DNA from: Lyngbya sp. PCC 8106
GTDB lineage: Bacteria > Cyanobacteriota > Cyanobacteriia > Cyanobacteriales > Microcoleaceae
Length of the DNA: 64,000 nucleotides
Assembly: GCF_000169095.1 (NCBI RefSeq)
Contig: NZ_AAVU01000035.1
Location: forward strand, 1 to 64,000
Direction of reading: 5' to 3'
Part shown: positions 53,303 through 62,662 of the stretch, one piece after another
Layout of the letters: each line of letters opens with the position of its first letter
Position numbering within the stretch: position 1 is the stretch's first letter
Notes under the pieces: model-generated
What the model saw: only the letters and a program-made list of their open reading frames with translations
Told to the model about the DNA's origin: nothing
The model's database searches: none
Translations under genes and position numbers: made by a program

Positions 53303-54711
53303 ACATCGGGATAAGCCATCTGACGAGGAACAACAATTTGATCGAATTCTTCGGCTGTAATATAACCGAGTTCTAAACAAGCTTGTTTTAAAGTTAGATT
53401 TTTTTCATGGGCAACATGAGCAACTTCAGCAGCTTTATCATAGCCAATTTTGGGACTGAGTGCGGTGACTAACATCAACGACTGTTCGACATATTGATTA
53501 ATTTTTCCGATATTCGCTTGCAAATCAACCAGCAAAAAATCGGTGAAATTATTACAACTATCTGCTATAATATTAATAGATTGAATGAGATTAAATATCA
53601 TCATGGGTTTAAAGACATTTAATTCAAAATGTCCTTGAGATCCGGCAATTCCAATCGCTGTATCATATCCGATCACTTGAGCGGCTACCATTGTCATCGC
53701 TTCGCATTGAGTCGGGTTAACTTTTCCCGGCATAATTGAGGAACCGGGTTCATTTTCGGGTAAGATTAATTCTCCCAAACCACAACGGGGGCCACTCCCC
53801 AAAAAACGAATATCATTGGCAATTTTCATCATTGAACAGGCTAAGGTTTTTAACGCTCCACTCGCCATCACAATTGCATCATGGGCTGCCATTGCTGCAA
53901 ATTTATTGGGTGCAGAAACAAAGGGTAATTGGGTGATTTCACTAATAGATAGAGCTACTTTTTCGGCAAATCCTTTCCCGGCATTTAATCCTGTTCCGAC
54001 GGCGGTTCCCCCAATTGCTAATTCGTATAAATCGGGTAAAATACTCTCAATTCGCTTTAAATTGGCATCTAGTTGTGCCACATAACCAGAAAATTCTTGT
54101 CCTAACGTGAGCGGAACAGCATCTTGTAAATGAGTCCGACCAATTTTGACAATTTCGGCAAATTCTGATGATTTTGCTTGCAGTGCATCTCGCATTTTTT
54201 GGACTTTGGGAATCAGTCGTTGATGAATAGCAATGGCGGCGGCGATGTGCATTGCGGTGGGAAAAGTATCGTTAGAAGATTGTGACATATTGACATGATC
54301 ATTGGGATGAATTGGGGTTTTACTTCCCATTGTTCCCCCGGCAATTTCAATCGCACGATTGGCAATCACTTCGTTAACATTCATGTTGCATTGAGTTCCG
54401 CTTCCTGTCATCCAAACCCGGAGTGGAAAATTCCCATCTAACTTTCCGGCGATAATTTCGCCCGCTGCTTGTACGATCAATTTTGCTTTGTCTTCAGGAA
54501 GTTTACCTAACTCTTGATTGGTTAACGCTGCCGCTTTTTTGAGAATACAAAACGCCTGAATAACTTCGGGCGAAATATAATCATTTCCTATCGAAAAATA
54601 ACGAAGCGATCGCTGTGTTTGCGCTCCCCAGTAACGAGTTGCAGAAACTTCGATTTCTCCCATACTATCCCGTTCAACTCGCATTGTATTTGTAGCGTTT
54701 TCTGGGTTCAT
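53299..54711 (-). CDS. fumC: Class II fumarate hydratase
   Basis: The enzyme interconverts fumarate and L-malate in the tricarboxylic acid cycle and fumarate recycling. The 470-residue protein has the superfamily signature GSSIMPGKVNPTQCEAM (about residue 320), TGSGTQCNMNVNEVIANRA, and HPNDHVNMSQSSNDTFPTAMH. This is the oxygen-stable, iron-free form. Length is typical. The start ATG is at 54711, with in-frame alternatives at MRVERDSMG close by. SmpB lies upstream on the same strand after a terminator hairpin. Confidence 0.96.
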   Translation of the reverse strand: MNPENATNTMRVERDSMGEIEVSATRYWGAQTQRSLRYFSIGNDYISPEVIQAFCILKKAAALTNQELGKLPEDKAKLIVQAAGEIIAGKLDGNFPLRVWMTGSGTQCNMNVNEVIANRAIEIAGGTMGSKTPIHPNDHVNMSQSSNDTFPTAMHIAAAIAIHQRLIPKVQKMRDALQAKSSEFAEIVKIGRTHLQDAVPLTLGQEFSGYVAQLDANLKRIESILPDLYELAIGGTAVGTGLNAGKGFAEKVALSISEITQLPFVSAPNKFAAMAAHDAIVMASGALKTLACSMMKIANDIRFLGSGPRCGLGELILPENEPGSSIMPGKVNPTQCEAMTMVAAQVIGYDTAIGIAGSQGHFELNVFKPMMIFNLIQSINIIADSCNNFTDFLLVDLQANIGKINQYVEQSLMLVTALSPKIGYDKAAEVAHVAHEKNLTLKQACLELGYITAEEFDQIVVPRQMAYPDV

Positions 54712-54815
54712 TGTTTGTACTTCTCCGAAGACGTGCAGATTTATAGCTAATCTTATTTTTTATCACAAAACGGGAGAAGCAAATGATTAAGATAATCTGA
54801 AATTTATGAGTCTGT

Positions 54816-54842
54816 GATGGGTTAGTGATCTGATAACCCATC
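54816..54842 (-). terminator. Terminator hairpin after smpB
   Basis: GATGGGTTA (54816-54824) pairs perfectly with TAACCCATC (54834-54842), just after the smpB stop on the minus strand. The stem sequence equals that of the terminator at 38734-38765. Confidence 0.7.
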
Positions 54843-54850
54843 CAACTGTT

Positions 54851-55318
54851 TTAATATTGTTTCATGGCTCGTTCCATTTGGCGTTGGTCATCCCGCTTTT
54901 TCATCGTGTCTCGTTTGTCGTGCAGTTTTTTACCACGTCCTACCGCAATCTCGACTTTAACTAATCCGTTTTTAAAGTACATTTTAGTCGGAACTAACGT
55001 TAATCCTTTTTGTTCGACTAAACCGATTAGCTTGTTAATTTCTTTTCGATGCAGCAATAACTTGCGAGTGCGGCGAGGTTCGTGATTAAAATAAGCACTG
55101 GTTTCGTAGGGTGAAATATGAACATTAATCAGCCATGCTTCTCTATTGCGAACTAACGCATAACCATCCTGCATATTGACTCGCCCTGCTCGAATTGATT
55201 TAACTTCTGTTCCTTGAAGCTCTATTCCAGCTTGGTAAGTCTCTAACAATTCATAGAGATAGCGGGCTTTACGATTATCGGTAATAATTTTGCGTCCGCC
55301 ACTGTCATTTTTACTCAT
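54851..55318 (-). CDS. smpB: SsrA-binding protein
   Basis: The 155-residue protein binds tmRNA and takes it to stalled ribosomes for trans-translation. Clear family features are NRKARYLYELLETYQAGIELQGTEVKS near the N-terminus, VRNREAWLINVHISPYE, and KLHDKRDTMKKRDDQRQMERAM at the C-terminus, the basic tail that becomes helical in the ribosome. The length is normal. The tmRNA gene (ssrA) is not seen in this window. Confidence 0.96.
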   Translation of the reverse strand: MSKNDSGGRKIITDNRKARYLYELLETYQAGIELQGTEVKSIRAGRVNMQDGYALVRNREAWLINVHISPYETSAYFNHEPRRTRKLLLHRKEINKLIGLVEQKGLTLVPTKMYFKNGLVKVEIAVGRGKKLHDKRDTMKKRDDQRQMERAMKQY

Positions 55319-55555
55319 ATCAACTCCACCTCAATTTTATATCAACTCTTAAAATCTACCAAGAGACAGTTGTTTGCTCCGAGAGAACTATGACTTGCGT
55401 ATTAGACAAATCAGATTCAGATGAACAAACTCTCTCTTAAAGGAGATGATATCACTCACTGAATATTTCTATTATATAAGTATAGCGTTTAAAGTGATTT
55501 CATCAAAAAAATTGTGAATTCACGGTGAATGAAAAGTACAAGATCAGGAGGATTT

Positions 55556-56227
55556 ATGATCCACGAACAATTACAAAATCTTAAAAAGACCAAGCTACTC
55601 GGTGCAATCTGTGGAAGTTTACTATTAGGATTACCTTTTGTTCCCAAAGTGGCTTCAGCTCAACCTACTACAGATTTAGAGTATTGCTTTGATGACTTTT
55701 ATCAAGAACCTTTGAATAGCATGGTTAGGGTTCCGCCTGGATGTCCTGACAACGATTATACTCGGGAAGTTGGGGTCAAGGAAGAATTAGAGACAGAAAC
55801 CAATACTAGCCAGAGGGAGATGAATACTAACACTCGACAATATAATCGACAATATAACCGTCCGGGTCAAGTCGGTGTGATTCAACCGCCTATGCCTACT
55901 CGTCAAATGAGAACAATGGGTAATATTGATATCAATGGGCGCACTGTTGATGTGAGTCTAAATAATGATACCAATGCTGGGGTTACTTATCAAGTCATCG
56001 GACATACGGATGACCGATTACTCTACGAAGGAAATGAAACAGAGTTGTTGAATCTACCTTTACCCGTAACCATTACCGTTTTACGAGAAGATGCAGGGTT
56101 GATTGACATTCAAGATATGATGGCAGAGAATGGAGAAGTTCAGTTTAAATTGCAAGAAGAAGGTAATTTAACGGGAAGTGAAAAAACAATTCGGATTCAA
56201 GAAGATGGTACTGTTTTTGTATACTAA
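55556..56227 (+). CDS. Exported protein of unknown function
   Basis: From the ATG at 55556, five bases after a perfect AGGAGG, the product has 223 residues. It has a signal peptide (KLLGAICGSLLLGLPFVPKVASAQP, cleavage after ASA). A Cys-containing segment (LEYCFDDFYQEPLNSM) follows, then an Asn/Gln-rich low-complexity linker (NTRQYNRQYNRPGQ), then a beta-rich domain (GRTVDVSLNNDTNAGVTYQV ... LPLPVTITVLREDAGLIDIQ). The family is not recognised; it is periplasmic or outside the cell. A second gene begins 29 bp downstream, so the two probably form an operon. Confidence 0.75.
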   Translation: MIHEQLQNLKKTKLLGAICGSLLLGLPFVPKVASAQPTTDLEYCFDDFYQEPLNSMVRVPPGCPDNDYTREVGVKEELETETNTSQREMNTNTRQYNRQYNRPGQVGVIQPPMPTRQMRTMGNIDINGRTVDVSLNNDTNAGVTYQVIGHTDDRLLYEGNETELLNLPLPVTITVLREDAGLIDIQDMMAENGEVQFKLQEEGNLTGSEKTIRIQEDGTVFVY

Positions 56228-56256
56228 TCAATTGAATTGTTTGAGAGAGAAAGAGA

Positions 56257-56868
56257 ATGCAAACGCTTCTAACGCTGGAGGTTCGTTGGTTTGAATCGGG
56301 TAAAATTCCACAAGTGATCGAAAAATGGTTTACAACGGCTTGTCCGGGTGAACTTTCCAGAGGTGTAGAGGAGCGTGAAGATCAATATTTTTATACGCCA
56401 GGGTGTGAATGCCTTAATTTAAAGTTACGTGAAGGAAAATTAGAATTAAAATGGCGTCAAACTCAACTGGAAATCGATTCTTTTCAAGATAGTAATTGGC
56501 AAGGTCGTGTTGAACGGTGGTTAAAATGGAGTTATCAAGACTCTATTTCTGAAAATTTAATTCAACTATTAGGAACAGGCGACCAACCGATTGTCAAAAT
56601 TGGAAAAAAGCGAAGACAACGTTATTATCAAGATGTTGAATGTGAACTGACTCAACTTACATTTGATCAATATCAATCTTGGTGGAGTTTAGGGTTTGAG
56701 ATGGAAGAAACTCAGACATTAGGAAGAACTCATTTTCAAGAAGTTGTGAGTAAAATGATTAAAAGTTATCCTGAAACAGCCTTTGATATTGTTAATTCTA
56801 ATGCTTATCCCAGTTGGTTATTAGAACAGGTTTTTTCGAGTCATCTTCAAGATAAAAGTAACTATTAA
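56257..56868 (+). CDS. Protein of unknown function, CYTH-like pattern possible
   Basis: The 203-residue soluble protein is rich in Trp and charged residues. It opens LTLEVRWFESGKIPQVIEKWF, followed by YFYTPGCECLNLKLREGKLELKWRQTQLE and later VKIGKKRRQRYYQDVECELTQL. Alternating Glu/Lys/Arg strands of this kind occur in CYTH/triphosphate-tunnel enzymes, but the usual ExExK start is not clear, so this is only a suggestion. It lies 29 bp after the exported-protein gene. Confidence 0.65.
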   Translation: MQTLLTLEVRWFESGKIPQVIEKWFTTACPGELSRGVEEREDQYFYTPGCECLNLKLREGKLELKWRQTQLEIDSFQDSNWQGRVERWLKWSYQDSISENLIQLLGTGDQPIVKIGKKRRQRYYQDVECELTQLTFDQYQSWWSLGFEMEETQTLGRTHFQEVVSKMIKSYPETAFDIVNSNAYPSWLLEQVFSSHLQDKSNY

Positions 56869-56923
56869 TCCCTAAAATAAAGAATCTAATTTTGTTGACA
56901 ACCTGATTTATATTTAAAGCAGA

Positions 56924-57115
56924 ATGATTAGTTTCATTCCAACTTTCATTCCAACAATTCAAAATATCCAAACACCCAAACCTCTGCCCATTAACGCATC
57001 CATGCCCCAACCCGTTCCCGCACCACCACCCCAACCGGTTCCCGCACCCGCACCTCAACCCGTCCCCGCACCGATACCCCAACCCGTCCCCGCACCCATC
57101 CCCCAACCGTTGTAA
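56924..57115 (+). CDS. Short proline-rich ORF with PQPVPAP repeats
   Basis: A 63-codon frame starts MISFIPTFIPTIQNI and then repeats PQPVPAP five times. The DNA is a tandem repeat of about 24 bp (CCCCAACCCGTTCCCGCACC-like). No clear ribosome-binding site is visible. It may be a decayed gene tail or a chance reading through a repeat; the opposite strand also has an open frame here. Confidence 0.3.
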   Translation: MISFIPTFIPTIQNIQTPKPLPINASMPQPVPAPPPQPVPAPAPQPVPAPIPQPVPAPIPQPL

Positions 57116-57181
57116 ATTCCCCAGAAACTCCCCCGAACGCGCCCGTTTAACGGTGGAGTTCCTGACATTAAAACCCATTCT

Positions 57182-57979
57182 TTAACTTGCTTGGGCAATA
57201 AAGTTGAAAGCTTGAAATGGATACTGTAAAGCCCTATTAAATTGTTCAAAGTTCAAGGGTTTGTTGTCGGCAAGAAAATCTTTAATCAAGAAGATAGAAT
57301 AAGAATTTTCTCCGGTTAGGAAATCGAAAATTTGATCGGCAGTAAAGCCAAAAGAAGAGAGTCCCGAACGAGTACACTCGAAAAGCAAAATGGGACGATG
57401 ACGAACTAATGTATTAACAGCACCCCGAAGCACTGCTAACTCCCCTCCTTCCACGTCAATTTTGAGAAAATCTACTCGATGCTCTGGACTTAAAACCTTA
57501 TCGAGGGTTTCGCAGCGAATCGTTATTTTCTCAATGTTTTCGTCCTTTTTAGAGTTGTGCTGGCGAAGTCCGCTAAAACCCGAGCGAGAGGTATTTATAT
57601 AAAAAGTAGCTTCGCCCGGTGTATCGCTTAATCCTATTTCTTTGATTTCAATTTCAGGAAATTTCTGTTTGAGCCAACGGGCTTTATAGGGAACTGGCTC
57701 AAAAGCCATGTGTTTTCCCTGGGGCGAAAGCCGCATAATTTCACTCAGCATTGAACCGAGATGGCATCCGATATCGATACAGTTGGATGATTTATTTAAT
57801 ATACGCTCCATAAACTTTTCAACTCTTTGGGATTCGATATGAATCTCATGGAGTTCTGGATGTTTACTGCGTTTTCTGCGACTCAACACCGTTTTTATAT
57901 TCTTCAAAGGCTTCTCAAGGGGTGTACGAATGAGAAGATGTTTTAAGTAGTCCGGATTAATCGAATATAAATCCTTCAT
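57182..57979 (-). CDS. FkbM-family methyltransferase
   Basis: The 265-residue protein has the SAM-binding core NCIDIGCHLGSMLSEIMRL (about residues 65-83), followed by MAFEPVPYKARWLKQKFPEIEI, and the FkbM-typical VDFLKIDVEGGELAVLRGA (about 166-184) and HRPILLFEC. Members O-methylate sugars, glycolipids or secondary metabolites. The target is unknown. It is a single gene between the unknown exported operon and Tab2. Confidence 0.88.
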   Translation of the reverse strand: MKDLYSINPDYLKHLLIRTPLEKPLKNIKTVLSRRKRSKHPELHEIHIESQRVEKFMERILNKSSNCIDIGCHLGSMLSEIMRLSPQGKHMAFEPVPYKARWLKQKFPEIEIKEIGLSDTPGEATFYINTSRSGFSGLRQHNSKKDENIEKITIRCETLDKVLSPEHRVDFLKIDVEGGELAVLRGAVNTLVRHRPILLFECTRSGLSSFGFTADQIFDFLTGENSYSIFLIKDFLADNKPLNFEQFNRALQYPFQAFNFIAQAS

Positions 57980-58234
57980 GAGTCAAGTTTGATTTTTTAA
58001 TCTAATTTTCAAGATTGAGAAATAACTTCTCACGGGCTAATTTTATCCGACCGGATCACCAATCGAATCTTGTGTTTGATTTTCTTAATATTATCTGGGG
58101 TGGGGGTGCCGAGGTGCTGTTTGATGCCCGATCGCAGCGATCTGCCCATACAAAAACCCATTCTTGGGAAACCCAGGGTAACGAAGACCGATATAATGAC
58201 TCAGGTAGTCTGATCGCAAGCAAGCAAAGCCAAA

Positions 58235-59095
58235 ATGGGAACGATTTGGGAACTGGACTTTTATAGTCGTCCACTGCGCGATGAAGAAGGTAAAAAGGTT
58301 TGGGAAGTTTTAATTTGCCAGACTCCCTTAGAAATCGGCGATCGCGCTGAATCATTATTTCGCTATACTCAATTTTGCCCGAGTACGGATGTGAATTCAA
58401 TTTGGTTGCAGGGAGCAATTCAAGCTGCAATAAAAGAAGCGGATGAAACGCCGCAACGGATTCGTTTTTTTCGACGTCCGATGGCAAATATGATCCTCAA
58501 AGCCTGTAAAGAATTGGCAATTCCAGTTACGGCGAGTCGTCGAACTTATGCGTTGTTTCAATGGTTGGATGAACGCATAGAAAACGTCTATCCCACTTTA
58601 CCAAACTATCAGGAAACCGCAAATCCTTCTGTGCAGTTTGCATCCTCTCCACCCCAGCGTTTACCGGATGCTTTGCAGGGAGATCAATGGGCATTTGTAA
58701 GTTTAGAAGCGAGTGCTTTTGAAGAGATGTCTGAATGGAATATTGGATTTGGTGAAGCGTTTGGTTTGCCGATGCTGGGTTTAAGTGGAGAAACTCAAAT
58801 TCCGGGTTTAATTGTGTTTTCTTCACGGGCGACGCCGTTAGCAGCTTGGATGTCAGGTTTAGAATTAGCTTTTTTACGAGTTAATAAAGGTGATCGTCCC
58901 AGTTTGTTGTTGGAAACTGGAGAAAATGATAGTTGGATTTTAGCGAATTTAACGGATGCGGGTACTCAAGCAGAGGCTGAACAGTTTGAAGAAGCCAAAC
59001 GACAGGCAAAAAATGTTCACTTTTTAGCGGTGCAGTCTGATCCCAATACGGAATCTTTTGCTGGACTTTGGATGTTGCAAGAACTGAATTTTTAG
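58235..59095 (+). CDS. Tab2/Atab2 family RNA-binding protein
   Basis: The 286-residue protein starts MGTIWELDFYSRPLRDEEGKK and has VWEVLICQT, WLQGAIQAAIKEADETPQRI, FFRRPMANMILKACKEL and the conserved end FAGLWMLQELNF, all typical of the Tab2/Atab2 family. Plant and algal members bind psaB or other leader RNAs and are needed for translation of photosystem I and II core proteins; the cyanobacterial protein is taken to act likewise. The start follows a short leader on the plus strand. The family occurs only in oxygenic phototrophs, which supports the taxonomic assignment. Confidence 0.92.
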   Translation: MGTIWELDFYSRPLRDEEGKKVWEVLICQTPLEIGDRAESLFRYTQFCPSTDVNSIWLQGAIQAAIKEADETPQRIRFFRRPMANMILKACKELAIPVTASRRTYALFQWLDERIENVYPTLPNYQETANPSVQFASSPPQRLPDALQGDQWAFVSLEASAFEEMSEWNIGFGEAFGLPMLGLSGETQIPGLIVFSSRATPLAAWMSGLELAFLRVNKGDRPSLLLETGENDSWILANLTDAGTQAEAEQFEEAKRQAKNVHFLAVQSDPNTESFAGLWMLQELNF

Positions 59096-59116
59096 GAAAA
59101 ATCTAAACTGAAGGAT

Positions 59117-62100
59117 TTAGACTAATTGTTCAGTGATCGCCGTAATTTTATCAAAGCGAAAATCTTCAATTATTGAAGTTAAAGTTGCGGCGAGTTCAGC
59201 CTGGGATTCAGGAATTTGAGTGATCAGATCATTCATCCAAGCATCATCACCCCGAATAGCAGCTTGATGGAATTTTTCAAGCCATTCTAGAGGCATAATG
59301 CTTAAAGTTTCGGGTGTGAGTTCAGACGCAGAAACAGACGACTGAGAGAGAATATTAGGCGTTTCATAAATGTAGCGAACCCCTAAATGAGTAGCGATTT
59401 TTTCTAGAAGTTCTATGGCTTGAAAGGGTTTATGAAGAATATCATCACATCCAGCATCCAATATGGCTTGTTCATCTTGGGATAAAGCACTCGCTGTTAA
59501 AGCAATAATAATGGTATTTTTACCTGCGGGTTTAGCTTTAATCTGTTGGGTTGCTTGATAACCATCCATCACAGGCATTCGGATATCCATCCAGATTAAA
59601 TCAGGGGAATGATGTTCCCATTGGGTGATTGCTTCTAAACCATTTTCAGCCTCAAAAATGACAAATCCTAAAGGGGTTAAAAGTTGACTGACTAATAAGC
59701 GATTTTCGGGAATTTCATCAACGACTAAAATTCGATACTGAGGTTGGTTAGGTGCAAGAGAAATTACTTTTTTTTGAGGTTTGGGGCTAATAACTTCATC
59801 TGCTTTAACGGTTGTTGCTTGAATATTAAATTGAAATAGACTTCCTTTACCTAACTGACTTTTAACAGAAATTTTGCCTCCCATTAACTGAACAAATTTG
59901 CGACTAATAGATAAACCTAAACCTGTCCCTTGTTGAGATTGTTTTCCAGCAGAGGTTTGTACAAAGGCATCAAATAACTGATCAATTTCTTCGGTTGAAA
60001 TTCCGGCTCCTGTATCTTCAACTTCAAAAAAAAGTTGGACAGGTGAGTTAGGAGTAAGCGAATTAACATCCGGTGAATGGCTATCAACTCGTAGGGTAAT
60101 GCTTCCTTGATTAGTAAATTTTATTGCGTTTCCGATCAGGTTAATTAAAACTTGTCGTAATTTATTTTCATCTGTTTTAATATATTGGGGAATCTGATCA
60201 CGTTCAGAGATTAACTGAATTCCTTTAGCATTTGCCCGCATTTTAAGCATTTCTTCTAACGTATCAAGTAAAATATAAAAGTCAAAAGGCTTTTCTTCTA
60301 GAACAACTTTTCCGACTTCAATTTTAGATAAATCAAGTATATCATTAATTAAACTAAGGAGATGTTCACCGCTGCGGTTAATAATTTCTAATTCTTTAGA
60401 AGCAGACACAAAAATGGGATTCTGAGCCATCAGTTGACTAAAGCCTAAAATAGCATTTAAAGGTGTTCTTAGTTCGTGACTCATATTGGCTAGAAATGTG
60501 CTTTTGGCTTGGTTTGCTGCGTCGGCATTTTTTCGAGCAATTTCTAACTCGATGTTTTGAGTTTGGAGTTGATTTTCAACTTGTTTGCGCTCCGTGATAT
60601 CATTACTGCTAGAAAGAAGATATTGTTCGCTGTTAATTTCAATTAAATCTGCTGATAATAATGCGGTTCTAATTTTTCCAGATTTAGTTCGATAATTGAA
60701 TTCATAGTTGCGAAGTTTTCCCTCTGTGATTAACGTTTGATAAAATTGCTCATAATCTTTTAGATTCACCCAAAGATTCAGATCCAAAGAAGTTTTACCG
60801 AGTATTTCTTCGTGAGTATAACCTGTTAACTGACAGAAGCTTTCATTGACATCAAAATAACTATGATCACTCATCCGATTGATAATAATTGGATTCGGTG
60901 TATTCTGAAAAGCAATTGAAAATTTTTGTTGAGACTGTTGGAGTTCTTGAGTCCGTTCAGTTACTTTTTGTTCTAAACCTTGAGAATATTGTTCAAGTTG
61001 CTGATAGGAATTTTGCAATTTTTGACTCATCTGATTAAAAGCATTCGCTAAAACATTAAATTCTTTAATTGGATTGTTTTTCAGGGTTTGATTCCAGTCT
61101 CCACTTGATAATGCTTTGGCGGCTTTACTGAGTTGAACAATCGGGTGAGTCAGTTGATTACTGGTAATAATTCCGATAATAATTACAATCGCTAAAGCAC
61201 CCAAACAGAGTGAAATTGTCGTGCGAGTATTGGCATAAATTTGTTCCATAAAATCTGCTTCTGGAACGACAACAACAATTAACCAATCCAAGCCAAATTC
61301 ATCTTTAAAGGGAAGAACTTGTAGAAATTCTTCTTTTCCTTTGTTAATAAACTGAATATCCTCTAACTTTTTAATCCGATTGAGATCATCAAATTTTTTA
61401 AATAAATGTTCAACTGTAGCGGTAATTAAAGGATCTCCACTATTCACTGCTTTGATTTGTATTGCTTGGTTATCTTGAATTTTAAACACAGTTTCCAATG
61501 TTGAAGACGCAATTAAAAATCCCTGACGATCAATAATAAATATTTGTCCTGATTGACCAATCTTTTGTTTACGAAGAAATTTATTAAACTCTTGAAAACT
61601 AATATCTGCGCCTGTAACGCTAATAATTTGATTTTGATTATTCCGAATTGGACGTACAAATGTTAAGCTTACACCTGCATTATCAAACCAATTGTAGAGA
61701 TCTACCCAAGTCGGTTGATTAGCTTGAATTGCGGCTTTATACCAAGGACGAATTCTCGGATCATAGGGAATATTTGATGATTGTAATCGTTTTTCTCTGT
61801 TTCCCTGATTATCTAATTGATAAGTTAAGATCAATTCATTAGTCGTTTCATTTTTAAGATCTATCCTTAAAATCGGTTCTTGATGACTAGAAATACCGAT
61901 ATAGTTTCCCTGGGAAGTTCCAAACTGAATAAAGTTTATTTGATCAAATATTTGTATGTGTTGCCAAAGATGACGCTGTAGTTCTAAAGTATTTTGTAAG
62001 TCTAACTCTCCAGTCTCAACAGATTTTTGATTGATTTCAGTTACTAATTTAGGTGTTTCTAGAAAAGAATAAAGCTTTTGTTCAATGCGATTACTAACTT

Positions 62101-62296
62101 CATATTGCAACTGCATGACCAGTTGATCAACTGCTTTTTCTCCGTTTTTCCAAGAAAGATATCCTGTCAGTCCGACAATTCCTAACATTTGCACTAAAAA
62201 GGGAATCGTTAACAGTGTTCGTAAGGAAACTTGACTGAAAGTCTGACGAATGAGTGTCTTGAGTGACTGAATTTGAGGAGTAAACATATCGGACAA
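59117..62296 (-). CDS. Hybrid sensor histidine kinase (dCache-HAMP-PAS-HisKA-HATPase-REC)
   Basis: The 1059-residue protein has a membrane helix near residues 30-48, a large dCache-type sensor (about 50-350, YDPRIRPWYKAAIQANQPTW), a second helix near 360-380, HAMP (HPIVQLSKAAKALSSGDW), a PAS domain (NPIIINRMSDHSYFDVNESF), and HisKA with MSHELRTPLNAILGFSQ. The HATPase has NLIGNAIKFT, DTGAGI and GTGLGLSI. The receiver domain (about 870-985) has DLIWMDIRMPVMDG. The last 75 residues resemble the degenerate HPt-like tail common in such kinases. It senses an external ligand through the Cache domain. No dedicated response-regulator gene is adjacent. Confidence 0.92.
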   Translation of the reverse strand: MSDMFTPQIQSLKTLIRQTFSQVSLRTLLTIPFLVQMLGIVGLTGYLSWKNGEKAVDQLVMQLQYEVSNRIEQKLYSFLETPKLVTEINQKSVETGELDLQNTLELQRHLWQHIQIFDQINFIQFGTSQGNYIGISSHQEPILRIDLKNETTNELILTYQLDNQGNREKRLQSSNIPYDPRIRPWYKAAIQANQPTWVDLYNWFDNAGVSLTFVRPIRNNQNQIISVTGADISFQEFNKFLRKQKIGQSGQIFIIDRQGFLIASSTLETVFKIQDNQAIQIKAVNSGDPLITATVEHLFKKFDDLNRIKKLEDIQFINKGKEEFLQVLPFKDEFGLDWLIVVVVPEADFMEQIYANTRTTISLCLGALAIVIIIGIITSNQLTHPIVQLSKAAKALSSGDWNQTLKNNPIKEFNVLANAFNQMSQKLQNSYQQLEQYSQGLEQKVTERTQELQQSQQKFSIAFQNTPNPIIINRMSDHSYFDVNESFCQLTGYTHEEILGKTSLDLNLWVNLKDYEQFYQTLITEGKLRNYEFNYRTKSGKIRTALLSADLIEINSEQYLLSSSNDITERKQVENQLQTQNIELEIARKNADAANQAKSTFLANMSHELRTPLNAILGFSQLMAQNPIFVSASKELEIINRSGEHLLSLINDILDLSKIEVGKVVLEEKPFDFYILLDTLEEMLKMRANAKGIQLISERDQIPQYIKTDENKLRQVLINLIGNAIKFTNQGSITLRVDSHSPDVNSLTPNSPVQLFFEVEDTGAGISTEEIDQLFDAFVQTSAGKQSQQGTGLGLSISRKFVQLMGGKISVKSQLGKGSLFQFNIQATTVKADEVISPKPQKKVISLAPNQPQYRILVVDEIPENRLLVSQLLTPLGFVIFEAENGLEAITQWEHHSPDLIWMDIRMPVMDGYQATQQIKAKPAGKNTIIIALTASALSQDEQAILDAGCDDILHKPFQAIELLEKIATHLGVRYIYETPNILSQSSVSASELTPETLSIMPLEWLEKFHQAAIRGDDAWMNDLITQIPESQAELAATLTSIIEDFRFDKITAITEQLV

Positions 62297-62393
62297 ACAA
62301 ATATAGGATAAAATTACTGTAGTCAGAGAATTGCAGTATAAATATAGTGTAGTATAGCTAGGAAATGATTAACGATTGATTGAGGAAATACGA

Positions 62394-62648
62394 ATGGTCC
62401 AACAACCTCGACAGGATGAACCCGTTTATAGCTGTGTGATCCCGGTTGATAGTATGACTGGATACACGGATGAAGAAGTGATTGTGTTTGGTACCTCTAT
62501 TGAAGATGCTAAACATCAAGCGGAACAATTACTGATCAATCAATATGGATGTAATTCTCACCAAATTACCCAATTAATGCAGGTTGCTACAATAGAGTTA
62601 TTAGCTTCCTGGTGTTCTCCAGATAGAAGCGATGAACGCGAGTTATAG
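62394..62648 (+). CDS. Small conserved cyanobacterial-type protein
   Basis: From the ATG at 62394 (GAGG eight to ten bases upstream) the product has 84 residues, with YSCVIPVDSMTGYTDEEVIVFGT and DAKHQAEQLLINQYGCNSHQI. An in-frame TTG at 62376 overlaps the ribosome-binding site and is unlikely. No domain was recognised. It is 14 bp before coaX, so the two are probably co-transcribed. Confidence 0.7.
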   Translation: MVQQPRQDEPVYSCVIPVDSMTGYTDEEVIVFGTSIEDAKHQAEQLLINQYGCNSHQITQLMQVATIELLASWCSPDRSDEREL

Positions 62649-62662
62649 AGTTTAATTTTATC

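Noticed and set aside
58015..58266. 83-codon plus-strand frame before Tab2
   Set aside because: It overlaps the Tab2 start and has no family features or ribosome-binding site.
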